Below, one piece after another: positions 12,237 to 23,567 of a stretch of 64,000 nt of DNA. Every line of letters begins with the position of its first letter. Position 1 is the first letter of the stretch. Source of the stretch: Otatea glauca (lineage: Eukaryota; Streptophyta; Magnoliopsida; Poales; Poaceae); assembly GCA_036346275.1 (NCBI GenBank), contig CM070730.1, positions 46,670,918-46,734,917 of the forward strand. Direction: 5' to 3'. The translations under genes were made by a program, and so were the position numbers. A model generated the notes under the pieces. It was given only the letters and a program-made list of their open reading frames with translations. It ran no database searches and was not told the DNA's origin.

Positions 12237-12241
12237 CGAGT
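12237..12241. repeat. Target site duplication of S1, right copy (CGAGT)
   Basis: Matches 7316-7320. After it the element B integrase sequence resumes. Confidence 0.85.
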
Positions 12242-14756
12242 TCCCATTGCCTCATGCAATTTACCCCAAAACCTTGAGGTAAATTGAGTACCTCTGTCAG
12301 ACACTATTTTCTTCGGTACTCCATGCAAACAGACAATTCTTGCCATATAAAGTTCTGCTAACCGGTCTCCGGAATAAGTTGTCTTTACCGGTATGAACTG
12401 TGCCACTTTAGTTAAACGATCTACTATGACCCATATGGAATCATATCCACTTTGAGTCCTAGGTAAACCGGTTATGAAATCCATACCGATCTCTTCCCAT
12501 TTTCACTCAGGTATCTTTAGGGGCTGCAATAATCCTGCTGGCCTCTGGTGCATAGCTTTGACTCTTTGGCATATGTCACATAATGCAACATATTCGGCAA
12601 CTTCTCGCTTCATGCTTGGCCACCAAAATCTTTCTTTTAAATCCTGATACATTTTTGCACTTCCTGGATGAATTGAGTACTTAGAGTCATGGGCTTCCTC
12701 CAAAATTAGCTGCTTTAGCTCTTTCTTATTCGGCACACAAATGCGCCCTTTAAACCACATAGTACCTTGCTCATCCAGTTTGAAATCCTTTGTCTTGACT
12801 GCATCCATCTTGTCCTTAATTCTCTTGATTTTGTCGTCGTCTTTCTGCCCTTTCCTGATCTGATCTTCCAGGGTAGGTTTTACTTCCAAGGTAGCCAAAA
12901 ATCCTTCTGGTACCACTTCCAATCCTAGCTTCTGGAAATCCTTACACAACTCGGTCTGACTTGGTTCTAACAAACATATTTGTTGTGGTTCTTAGGCTCA
13001 GGCATCACCACAACATTGGCTTTACCCGTGTGGTAATGAATTCCAACATTGTAGTCCTTGATTAGTTCTAGCCATCTTCTTTGTCTCATATTTAGGTCAG
13101 CTTGCGTGAATATATACTTAAGACTTTTATGATCAGTATACACTTCACATCTGTTTCTGATGAGATGGTGACGCTATATTTTTAGGGCATGCACTATGGC
13201 AGCTAATTCCAAATCAAGAGTCGGATAGTTCTCCTCATGCGGCCTCAATTGCCTTGATGCATATGCGATTACCTTTCGGTTTTGCATCAATACACATCCC
13301 AATCCTTGACGCGATGCATCACAATAGATGTCGAAGCCTTGATGAACGTCAGGTAAAACTAATACAGATGCTGATGTTAATCTTTTCTTCAACTCCTGAA
13401 AACTCTTCTCACACTCAGGTGTCCATAAGAATTTCTTTTCCTTTTTCAAAAATTGCGTAAAAGGTCTCGCAATCGTGTAGAATCCTTCGATGAAACAACG
13501 GTAATATCCCGCCATTCCAAGGAAACTACGAATTTGGGTTACCGTCTTCGGTTGCTCCCAATGCAAAACTGTCTCCACTTTCTTTGGATCTACCGCAACT
13601 CCTTCTGCAGTCATTATGTGTCCAAGAAATTCAACCTTATTCTTCCAGAAATCACATTTACTAAATTTTGCAAACAACTGTTGTTCCCTCAATTTCTCAA
13701 GGACTAGCCTTAAATGTTCGGCGTGCTCTTCCTTCGTCTTGGAATAAATAAGGATATCATTAAGTTCATGAAATATGCTGGTGCATTTGTCAAACCAAAA
13801 GACATCACTGTAAACTCGTAATGTCCATATCTTGACGAAAATTCGGTTTTTGGAATATCCTCTGATCGGATCTTCAGTTGATGGTATCCCGATCGGAGAT
13901 CAATCTTGGAGAAGACTCCTGCTCCTCTCAACTGATCGAATAGATCATTGATCCTGGGTAGCGGATACTTATTCTTTATCGTCACAACATTAAGTGCACG
14001 ATAGTATATACACATCCTAAAACTCCCGACCTTCTTCTTAACGAACAAGACAGGCGCTCCCCATGGCGATGAACTAGGTCTTATGAATCCTTTTTCCAGC
14101 AGCCCTTCAATTTGCTTCTTCATTTCCACTAATTCCTCCGTGGACATCCTGTAGGGTCTCTTAGCTATTGGAGCTGTCCCTGGAACAAGCTCTATCACGA
14201 ACTCGATATCTCTTTCCGGCGGCATTCCAGGTAAATCCTCCGGGAAAACATTCGGATATTCATTGACTATGGAAACTTCCTCCAAGCTGACAGTCTTCAT
14301 GCTGTTGACCATTAATTGTCCATCTCGTACTACTTTTGCTTCAAACTCAACCCTTCTCCCTTCTGGGCTCTCAATTGATATAACTCTTTTTCCGCAGTCC
14401 AACACTTCCTTGTGTTTGGTTAACCAATCCATTCCCAGGATAACATCCAGGGTTTGGGTATTCAATATAATTAAGTTCACTAGGAACTCTATTCTATTAA
14501 TTATTAGTCTCACCCCAGAACATCCTACATTGGATCGGAGTTCTAATCCAGGGGATTGGACTACAAGTACACACTTAAGTTCCACAATATCCAAATTGTT
14601 GCGAACAGCAAAATCTTGAGACACAAATGAATGTGATGCTCCGGAGTCAAATAAAACAAAGAGTCGGTATGCGAGTTTACTAGGAACTTACCCAAGATAA
14701 CGTCGAGGCGTTACGACTTCATCCATTGTAATGTGGTTGACTCGGCCTCGTCTTTC
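12242..14756 (-). pseudogene. pol: pol of element B: protease, RT, RNase H, integrase N-terminal part
   Basis: Minus-strand pol in the order protease (DSGAS, active Asp at 14646-14648), RT (about 14350-13700), RNase H (about 13440-13040), integrase zinc domain (about 12700-12560) and integrase core up to the second Asp (SDRGTQF, near 12290). Near 13760 a deletion of roughly 50 bases removes the RT active-site FIDD motif and shifts the frame. More stops lie at about 13170-13180, 12990 and 12505. S1 interrupts the gene at 12242 and element C interrupts it at 14756, in the linker between gag and protease. The enzyme is dead. Confidence 0.88.
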
Positions 14757-17700
14757 AGAAGGACCGAATCCACGGATTCGAACCCATTGTGTTTACCGCA
14801 CTAGTCCCAGGATCAACGCTAGTGCACACAGCTCAACATTGGTACATATCACATCATACTCAACGATAATAGAAATAGTAGTTCATTTATTGATATAGCT
14901 AAATGTATGATCTTATGACCAACTTACATTATTAAGCCACGCAGGGCAAGACTGGAAATATAAGCTAAGAATTAAGCAGGAGAAAGTAGAAAAGATAGCT
15001 CATCGGTTCACCACAAAGCATCGACAAGGCTCGGACCCTAATGACTCGCGTCCTCTTGGAACTCCTCCTCCAACACAGGTGTAGATTCTTCAACTGTTGA
15101 TTTTCGTTGTTGGCAAGGGTGAGTACTTATGGCACTCAACAAGTTGTGCATAGAATGCAATTCTATGTAACTATATGCAAGGCTTATTCCAATGGATAGG
15201 CTATCATGGCTATTTTGAAATAAGCAGCATTTATTAACAAATACAATAAATAGATCGTAAAGACTGTAAAACAAATAACAATAATAGATAGATTTAGCAT
15301 TCTTTAAGTAAACCAGGTTTCCAATCCTAAATCAAATTCCATCTTCCACATGGCATTCCGCTATCCCAACCAAGTTGTCCAGTTAATTAAGCTAACCCTT
15401 AACTATAATTCCCGAGCATTGCTCAATGCCGCGAGCACGGCAATCCGAATAGTTTCACACTCTGCAGAGGTTATGCACTTTACCCACGCGATACAATCAA
15501 ACACCACCAAGGCGGGTGATTATAACAAAGCCTTTACAATGCGATGGCTTAACCCGGTACCACCCGGTAAGGTTTCAAAACTAGTGGGACTGGTTACCAC
15601 ATCCAGGGCCCCCCTCTTGCGCCATGTGACTTACTTCATAACTCGGGAACTCACATCGACCAAGATAGTACCAAAGTTAAGACATTGCAAATTAATTAGC
15701 TAGGCTGGCCCATACCAGACATGTGGTTGCATGATTGACTCAGGTCAAAGGCTTGCAAGGTTAAGTCCTTAGAGTGATCAAGGCAAGACATCCACATACC
15801 CTCTGCCCATCGGGCCCACCTTGGCATACTCGCCCCTTGTCACTTGCTCCAATCTAAGTGATTATCACCCAAGTTGATTACCAAGCACCACGTGCCATCA
15901 ACAATTCAAAATTGTTGCGTGACATGACTCGTCACAAACAACTCAATCTCATCGTATGATCCCACATGACACACAAGTTCATAACGTTGTTCCATATTCC
16001 ATTAATCAATATTAATTATCAATGATTCCAACACACGTGATGACGAGGCATGGCTAAGCAACTAATACGGTCTAACCATCCCATGTTGATTATCATTATA
16101 ACCAACTATAATGAACCAATCTAGTGTGACAATAGATCATGGCATACAATGACAAGGTAGGGTATATAAGTCAAGTGGGTAGATTAACTAAATCCCAATT
16201 TAGATTGAAACAATCGTATACTTGAAATACTATGCAATAAAGTAAAACAACAAAGCATTTGTATAAACATGGGTTCAACATGATCAAAGCACAACTTGCC
16301 TTGGAATAGGTCCTGATCTTGATCTGGAGCTTGCTCTTGAGTTGCTGGATCTTCCTCCGAAGCGTCGCACAATTCGACGTCTATGTGTACCGAAGGAGAA
16401 AAGCAAATAAATACTAAAACAGAGAGCAATTAAACTCCAAAAATAAAATAAAATTCTCCATTAAATATATATCAATTTTAAAAAAATTTAGAATTTTGAA
16501 TCACTCAAATCCGAGTTAAAATGCAAAAGATATAGACTTTTGAAGTTTGAATAAATACTGAAATTACAAAAATTAGAAAATCAGAATTAACCGAATTATT
16601 TTTAGATTGAAAAACAGATTACTGCGTCAGCATGACATCATGCTGACATCGTCCATGACCTGAGCCAACCGGATGGTGACATGTGGCATGGCGCATGCAC
16701 CCGGTCCACGGGATCTCTTCTAGTCCACCGTGAACCCGGTGTATGACGCATCGGCGCCCGCACCACCACGCGGCACCATCCGATTGGTTCTGGAAGCGAC
16801 CCAATCTGAACCCTCCGATCGGATCTGATGGTCCACAGCACTCCCCACGTACGGCACATGCGGTAGAATCTCACCCCTTTGCTACGGATCGAGCGGTTGG
16901 AAGCTTCCCCTAGCGTCGATGGCGATGCGGCGGTGAAGAAGACACCGGAGTTGGAGACGACGATGGCGCAGCGACGAAACAGCGGTCCCACGGCGATGTT
17001 TCCTGGTGGTGCACGCGCATCTCGGGACGGGGATCTCGGATTCGGTCCTTGGGTCGACGGAGACGGCGGGTCGGCGGCGTTTTTGGTCAAAAACCGCGGT
17101 GACTTGAAGATCCACTCCGGCGAGCATCTACGCGAGAACGGCGGCGGCTCGGGGCTTCAGGATTGCGGCAGACGCGCGGCGCGAGGTGAGGAGTTCAACG
17201 CCCACGTCAGCGCCTTAACTAGCCGCACGGGGAGGCGTGCGCAGCGCGGACTCCGAAGATGACTCCGTGGCGGCGGCGGACTCTAGCGGCGACACGGAGA
17301 GGTGACGCGGCCTCATCACAAACGTCCACGCGGCGTCCATCCAACGCTCCTGAGCGCTCGGCGACGCGGCGAAAGCACAGCCGTTGGACTTCGATCCAAC
17401 GGTTGACTTTCCTAGGGTTAGGGTTTTGGCTAGAAGCGGGCTGCGCGGGCTATTTGGGCCGCACAGTAGTGGGTCGGCTCGTTAATGTTCATGAGCTTTT
17501 TGAAAGGATTTCTCTTTTAAAATAATTACAGAAATTTATTTTATTTGTTTCTGGCAATAAAATAATCAGGAAAATTCCAAGAAAATTCTCAAAAATACTT
17601 TGATACATTTTGAACTTAGATGAAATATTTTTGGCATAACTTTTATTTCAACTTTGCATAAATTTAAATAGTTTTCAACAAAAGGCCAAAACACTTAATT

Positions 17701-17808
17701 TGCAATTAATTCCAATAAATCCAGAAAAATCCAAATAAATTCCAAAAAAAATCATAAAATGCACCAATGACAATAAAATAATATTTAGGTGAATTTTGGG
17801 ATGTTACA
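14757..17808 (-). repeat. 3' LTR of element C (3.05 kb)
   Basis: Minus-strand LTR beginning TGTAACATCCC at 17808. It ends near 14757, where its last bases read CAGAAGG instead of the TGTAAGG of the other LTR (plus-strand view). It keeps about 0.68 kb (about 16487-17168) that the 5' LTR has lost. MSA-like motifs occur at 17379-17388 (minus strand) and 17395-17404. The promoter zone around 16605-16700 carries TGACATCA-type variants instead of full TGACGTCA palindromes, and the TATA box is degenerate. Plus-strand open frames at 16879-17525 are antisense to the LTR and not called as genes. Confidence 0.85.
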
Positions 17809-17824
17809 AACCTCCCCCCTTAAT
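17809..17824 (-). other. Polypurine tract of element C
   Basis: AAGGGGGGAGGTT-like run on the minus strand, directly before the 3' LTR start at 17808. It matches the tract of element B. Confidence 0.75.
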
Positions 17825-17849
17825 AGAATCTCGACCCCGAGATTCAGGG

Positions 17850-20800
17850 CTAACTAGGGAATATGTTTGGAAACCCTGACTTCAAATCTTCTTCACGCTC
17901 CCAGGTTGCTTCACTTTCAGAATGATTGCTCCACTGAACTCTGCAAAAGCGAATAGACTTGTTTCTAGTTCTGCGCTCCATAACTTCCAAAATTCTGACT
18001 GGCTACTCCTTGTAAGTCAAGTCTTCCTGCAGCTCTATTGCGTCCAACGGGGTTTGTTCTGCTGGCACTCTGAGACATTTCTTAAGTTGTGACACATGAA
18101 ACACGTCATGCACTCCTGCCAAGGACTGAGGCAATTCCAACTGATAGGCCACCTCTCCTCGACGGCTTAAAATTTTGAACGGACCAACATATCTTGGTGC
18201 AAGCTTCCCTTTAACGTGAAACCTTTTAACACCCTTAAGAGGGTAACTCGAGATACATAATCATCGGCTCGAAACTCAAATCTCGACGTCGGTTGTCAGC
18301 GTAGCTCTTTTGCCTTGACTGTGCTATCTTTAACCTCTCCCTAATCATAGCAACTTGATTTTCTGCTTCCTTGAGAATATCTGGTCCAAACACCAAACGC
18401 TCTCCCGTTTCATTCCAATTTAGCGGGGTACGACAAGCACGTCCATACAACGCTTCAAACGGTGACATCTGCAAGCTAGCTTCATAACTATTATTGTAAC
18501 TGAATTCTGCATACGGTAAATATTTATCCCAAGATGTGGCATAAGCTAAAGCGCAAGCTCTCAACATATCCTCTAAAATCTGATTTACCCTCTCAGTCTG
18601 ACCATCTGTCTGCGGGTGATATGCTGTACTGAAATTCAAGCGAGTTCCCATTGCTTCATGCAACTTGTTCCAGAATCTTGAGGTAAATTGGGTACCTCTG
18701 TCTGACATAATCTTTTTGGGCACCCCTTGCAAACATACAATCCTTGACATATACAACTCTGCTAAACGATCTCCTGAGTAGGTGGTCTTCACCGGAATAA
18801 AATGAGCGACCTTGGTCAAACGATCCACAATAACCCAAATAGAATCGTAATCTCTCTGAGTCTTGGGTAAATCGGTGATAAAATCCATACCAATTTCCTC
18901 CCACTCCCATTCAGGAATTTTCAATGGTTGTAACAACCCAGCTGGTCTTTGGTGCATGGCTTTTACCCTCTGACATACATCGCATAGAGCAACATGCTCG
19001 GCCACCTCTCGCTTCATATTAGGCCACCAAAATCTTTCTCTCAAATCTTGATACATTTTGGCACTTCCCGGATGAATTGAGTACTTAGAATCGTGAGCTT
19101 CCTCAAGAATCAGTTGCTTCAGCTCCTTTTTATCCGATACACAAATTCGGCCTTTGAAAAACATGGTTCCCTGCTCATCTAGAGTGAAATCCACTGCTAG
19201 GTCTTCGTCTTTCTTGGACTTGATCTTAGTGACTTTCTCATCATCTTTCTGGACTTCTTTGATCTGATCCTCCAGTGTTGGCTTTACTTCCAGTGCAGCT
19301 ACAATTCCTTTCGAAACAACTTCCAACTTTAACTTCTGAAATTCTTTACATAGCTCTGGTTGATCCTCCATTGACAGTGTAATTGAACTATGACTCTTTC
19401 GACTTAGAGCATCGGCTACCACATTAGCTTTTCCAGGGTGGTAATGAATTCCCACATTATAATCCTTAATTAACTCTAAACACCTTCGTTGTCTCATATT
19501 AAGATCTGCTTGAGTGAAAATGTATTTCAGGCTCTTATGGTCAGTATATATCTCACATCTATTTCCTATGAGATAATGACGCCATATCTTCAAAGCATGC
19601 ACTACGGCAGCTAATTCCAAATCATGCGTAGGATAATTTGCTTCATGCGGTCTCAACTGCCTCGACGCATAAGCAACAACTTTGCCATTCTGCATTAACA
19701 CGCACCCCAGGCCTTGCTTTGAGGCATCGCAATAAATATCAAATCCATTCTGCACATCCGGCAGTACTAAAACGGGGGCTGTCGTCAAACGCTTCTTCAG
19801 TTCCATAAAACTTTTCTCGCACTCTGGCGTCCATGCAAACTTCTTCTCTTTCTTCAACAACTACGTCAGGGGTTTAGCAATCGTCGAGAATCCTTCTATG
19901 AACCGACGGTAGTATCCCGCCATTCCCAGAAAACTACGGATCTGAGTAACAGACTTCGGTTGCTCCCAATGTAACACTGCGTCCACTTTTGCTTGGGTCA
20001 ACTACAAGTCCTTTAGTAGTCATCACATGACCAAGAAATTCAACTTTCTCCTTCCAAAAATCACACTTGCTGAACTTAGCATACAACTGATGTTCTCGCA
20101 GCCTCTCTAAAACCATCCTCAAATGTTCCGCATGCTCTTCCTCTGTCTTCGAGAAAACTAAGATATCGTCTATAAAGACCACAACAAACTTATCCAAATA
20201 CTCCATGAAAACCTTATTCATCATGTTCATGAAATATGCAGGGGCATTAGTCAATCCAAATGACATGACTGTGAACTCATAGTGTCCATATCGCGTAGAA
20301 AACGCAGTCTTAGGTATATCCTCCGCTCGGATCTTCAACTGATGGTATCCTGAACGAAGATCTATTTTGGAGAAAACTCCAGCTCCTCTTAACTGATCAA
20401 ATAAATCGTTGATCCTGGGCAATGGATACTTATTCTTGATCGTTACCTCATTAAGTGCACGATAATCGATGCACATCCTAAGACTTCCATCCTTCTTACG
20501 AACAAACAATACCGGTGCTCCCCACGGTGATGAACTTGGTCTAATGAAACCTTTCTCTTGCAGTTCCTCGATTTGCTTTTTTATTTCCACTAACTCATCT
20601 GTAGGCATCCGATAAGTTCTCTTTGATATCGGTGCTGTCCCTGGTGCTAACTCGATAACAAACTCGATATCGCGGTCTAGTGGCAACCCTGGTAAACCTT
20701 CCGGAAACACATCCGGGTATTCTCTGACTACTGGCACATCCTCTATGCTGATGGCTTGCACGCTGTTGACCACTAACTGCCCATCACGAACTGTAGTCGC

Positions 20801-21418
20801 TTGAAATTCTACCTTCTTGACACTAGGGCCTTCCAATGATACAATCCTTCGGCCACAATCCAAAACAGCTTTATGCTTAGACAGCCAATCCATTCTAAGA
20901 ATAACATGTAGGGATTGTGCATCTAATAAGATAAGATTCGCTAGAAATTCTATCCCATCCATAAGCAACTTAACTCCCAAGCACCCAAGGCTAGATCTAA
21001 GCTCAGATCCTGGGGCTTGGACTAATAGCACACACTTAAGATTCACAACTTTAAATCCATTCTTGGTTGCAAAACTTTGAGAAACGAACGAATGCGAAGC
21101 TCCAGAATTAAATAAAACTGTAACGGGTACTGAGTTAACCAGAAATTTACCCAGTACGACGTCCGTAGCCTCTTGAGCTCCATCTGCGGTGATGTGGTTG
21201 ATCCTACCACGCGCTGTTGATTGGGGGGTTGCTCCAGCTTGACCGGGCACACGATTTCCTCCTGAAGCCGGTGCTTTGGCAGGTGTCGTTCCCAAGTTAA
21301 AACGAACTGGCGTGATGCCTCCTCTCTGTGGACACCTATTAGAGAAGTACCCTGGCTCATTGCATGTATAGCATCTCTTATTTGCAGACTGCTCACTCCC
21401 TCCTAGTGCATTACTGCC
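17850..21418 (-). pseudogene. pol: pol of element C: protease, RT, RNase H, integrase, chromodomain
   Basis: The best preserved pol here. From the right: a gag zinc knuckle and linker (21400-21200), protease (about 21150-20830), RT (about 20650-20050, FIDD motif intact near 20165-20175), RNase H (about 19790-19420), integrase zinc domain (about 19070-18950), core with D, D and E (SDRGTQF near 18690, DGQTERV near 18600) and a chromodomain (about 17990-17880). Defects seen: the protease active-site motif reads NSGA, with Asp changed to Asn at 21107-21109; one extra A near 19992 shifts the frame; TAG just past 19860; a one-base loss near 18270 removes the frame before the GPY/F module; TAG near 18003. 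Gag and pol share a frame, separated only by a TAA at 21419-21421. Confidence 0.9.
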
Positions 21419-22319
21419 TTAGTCTTGGCCCAAAGTTCGATTGGGTGGCGAGTGCAGGGTTGGTGCCTTATTTACGGCTGGCGGTTGGAATCTCGCAAAC
21501 TGCTGTGGTGACATTCTCAGGCGCAGGTGGTTGGGACGTCCACCCTTATTCATCATCAAGCGCTTACGGTGTTCACCCAGCTCCTTGCGCTTATCCTCCA
21601 GAATCAAAGCCTTGTTAACCAATTCTTGAAAGTCCGAAAAATTGTGGGTGATCAGCCCCACTTGCAATCCTGAATTTAGTCCCTTCATGAAGCGGGACTG
21701 CCTAGCTTCAGGGGCATAGCGAGCTAACTGAGTAAACTTGTTCAGATATTCGGCCACGGGCTGGCCTCCTTGCTTCAGAGCCCTGAACTCCTCTTTCTTG
21801 AGATCCATCATTCCCTCTCGAACATGGTATTGGCGGAAGGCGAGTAAACTCATCCGTGTGATCTCTGTGGGGCTTCATGTGCAAAGACAATAGTTTTCCC
21901 ACCATTCCATGGCAGTTCCTTCCAATTGATGAGGCGTAGAGCACCTTCTCATTGCCCTCACATTGGGTGATATGCAGCTTCTTCTCAATAGTTCTAAGCC
22001 AGTCATCGGCTTCCAAAGGATTAACATTCCCTGCAAAGGTCGGTGGCCGAGTCCTCATGAAATTTGACAGCTTGGAGAAAGACCAAGGCCCACCATGGTT
22101 GTTCTGGTTCACTTGGTTGTTGTTATTTGCAGCCACGTTAGTCATCTGTTGCATTTGTTGCATCATGGTCTGCATTAATTGAGTCTGTGCGGCGAGAAAT
22201 GCTCTCAAATTCTGCATATCCACTGGCGGTGGTGGTTGAGGATGGCCTCCATCATTGGGGTTGTCATTCTGGCGCAGTCCACTTCTTGAAGCACCGTTGG
22301 TTCCACGAGTGTTCACCAT
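21419..22319 (-). pseudogene. gag: gag of element C (capsid)
   Basis: Structural protein that would form the virus-like particle in the cytoplasm. The start is taken at 22319 (MVNTRG), as the gag of B (MERTRG) and E (MPVTRS) start the same way. A Gln-rich N-terminal part is followed by the retrotransposon capsid region (RTRPPTFAG near 22050, then DDWLRTIEKKL). A one-base deletion near 21930 shifts the frame, and TGA follows just upstream of 21853. The capsid then continues in the frame shared with pol (about 21853-21422). The zinc knuckle lies after the TAA at 21419-21421, at about 21380-21320, and has Tyr in place of its His. Confidence 0.85.
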
Positions 22320-22597
22320 CTGCTGATTGCCTCTTAGGTTAGGAAAGGTAGAAGTAGCATAGATAAGATGCAAGAATCCCTAGGGCGGGGAAGATAGGTT
22401 TAACGCAACTAAAATAATTCTTTATTTATTCTTGGTATGGCCGCTTATAAAAGCCTACAAGCTTTGAAACCCATACTGCACACTTAGCATTACAAAGAAG
22501 CAAACTAACCACGAACCTTAACGTCTACTAAAAGGTAAAGACAATCTTAAAGACGCGACTCAACACTCGAGTCTCAACACAACTCCAAGACTGACTC

Positions 22598-23353
22598 TCA
22601 CTCATCCAGCCACCCTGGCTGAGACTGATCCGGCGCATACACCGGCGGGTGAGCTGGCATAGGAGCGAACCTATCCTGATGACCTACTGCTAGCTCCTCA
22701 GCAACAACAGGGTCTGCACTATCCTCTGGCTCCCACTCTCGCTCCTCTGGATCCTCCTCGAACTCCTCAGCTGGCTCCTGAGCTCCTCGGGTCACGCGCT
22801 CCAACTCGTCCTCAACCCCCTCCAGGGCCTCTCCTAGCTCGGTGATGATTCCGATAGCTGCAGCACAGGTCTCCTCAAGCTCCTTATCCGTCACTCTGAG
22901 TGCCTCGTACACTGTCTCTAGCTCCTGAGTAGTTTCCCTCATATGCTCCTCCTGGGCGATAGTGAACTCAACAAGATGTACTGCGGTAGCACACTCGTCC
23001 TCCATGATCCGTCGGTGTCGGCATGCTTGCACATCAGGGTGAAGTCGAAACACTGAGCCGTGAAGCTCGTCGGCGTAGTCACGGCAGACACGGCGAAGAG
23101 CAAGTCGAGCAACCTCTTGAATCGCAACCTCGTACGAGAATCTTCTAGCGGAGATGTTGATTGGCCCGCTAGCTTCCTCGTTCTCCCGAGCGTAGATGAT
23201 CAGCTTGCAAACAAATCCTCGGTGAACACCATTAACTGACCAGCTGCCTCCTCGGTAAAGCGGACGATAAAAGCCTCCAAGCGTCTGAAGAACTCTCCAC
23301 AGCTCCATGGCATAGCCACCTGCTGACTCCTCAAAGGTCGGAACGATCGGCAT
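22598..23353 (-). CDS. ORF0 of element C: intact upstream protein with coiled coil and acidic tail
   Basis: A complete 251-residue frame between the primer site and gag. The start at 23353 (MPIVPTF) is chosen because element B starts at the matching place; an open extension to 23467 has no counterpart. The N-terminal part has a GGYAMELWR motif shared with B (GGFAAELWR). A middle basic/aromatic domain follows, then a Glu-rich stretch with heptad character (about residues 130-195) that should form a coiled coil, and a strongly acidic segment. The end, VYAP...PGWLDE, is also conserved in B. I do not recognise a characterised family. It is the only undamaged long frame of the element. It might be an accessory Gag-like protein made from the same transcript; function unknown. 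Confidence 0.65.
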   Translation of the reverse strand: MPIVPTFEESAGGYAMELWRVLQTLGGFYRPLYRGGSWSVNGVHRGFVCKLIIYARENEEASGPINISARRFSYEVAIQEVARLALRRVCRDYADELHGSVFRLHPDVQACRHRRIMEDECATAVHLVEFTIAQEEHMRETTQELETVYEALRVTDKELEETCAAAIGIITELGEALEGVEDELERVTRGAQEPAEEFEEDPEEREWEPEDSADPVVAEELAVGHQDRFAPMPAHPPVYAPDQSQPGWLDE

Positions 23354-23550
23354 CTGTTTCACAAGAACTTTGAATAAGTTCTCCACCCGAAACGGAAATG
23401 AAAACGGTAAATTCAGCAAAGGTGAGAAGTAGAGAATGGGATGAGTCAAGAGTGTTTTATTAGCCAACTTTAGATTTTTCTTTTAAAAAATAGTTTTGGA
23501 CACTCCCAGGACACCACCATGCTATCTAGGGCCAAGACCTACAGTCAGTA

Positions 23551-23565
23551 TGCTCTGATACCACC
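23551..23565 (-). other. Primer binding site (initiator Met tRNA), element C
   Basis: On the minus strand TGGTATCAGAGCA follows the 5' LTR after a two-base gap. It is complementary to the 3' end of plant initiator methionine tRNA, the usual primer of Ty3 chromoviruses. It also marks 23568 as the LTR boundary. Confidence 0.9.
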
Positions 23566-23567
23566 TC

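Noticed and set aside
23551..23565. tRNA-related sequence
   Set aside because: Only 13-15 bases complementary to the tRNA 3' end are present, next to an LTR; it is a primer binding site, not a tRNA gene.
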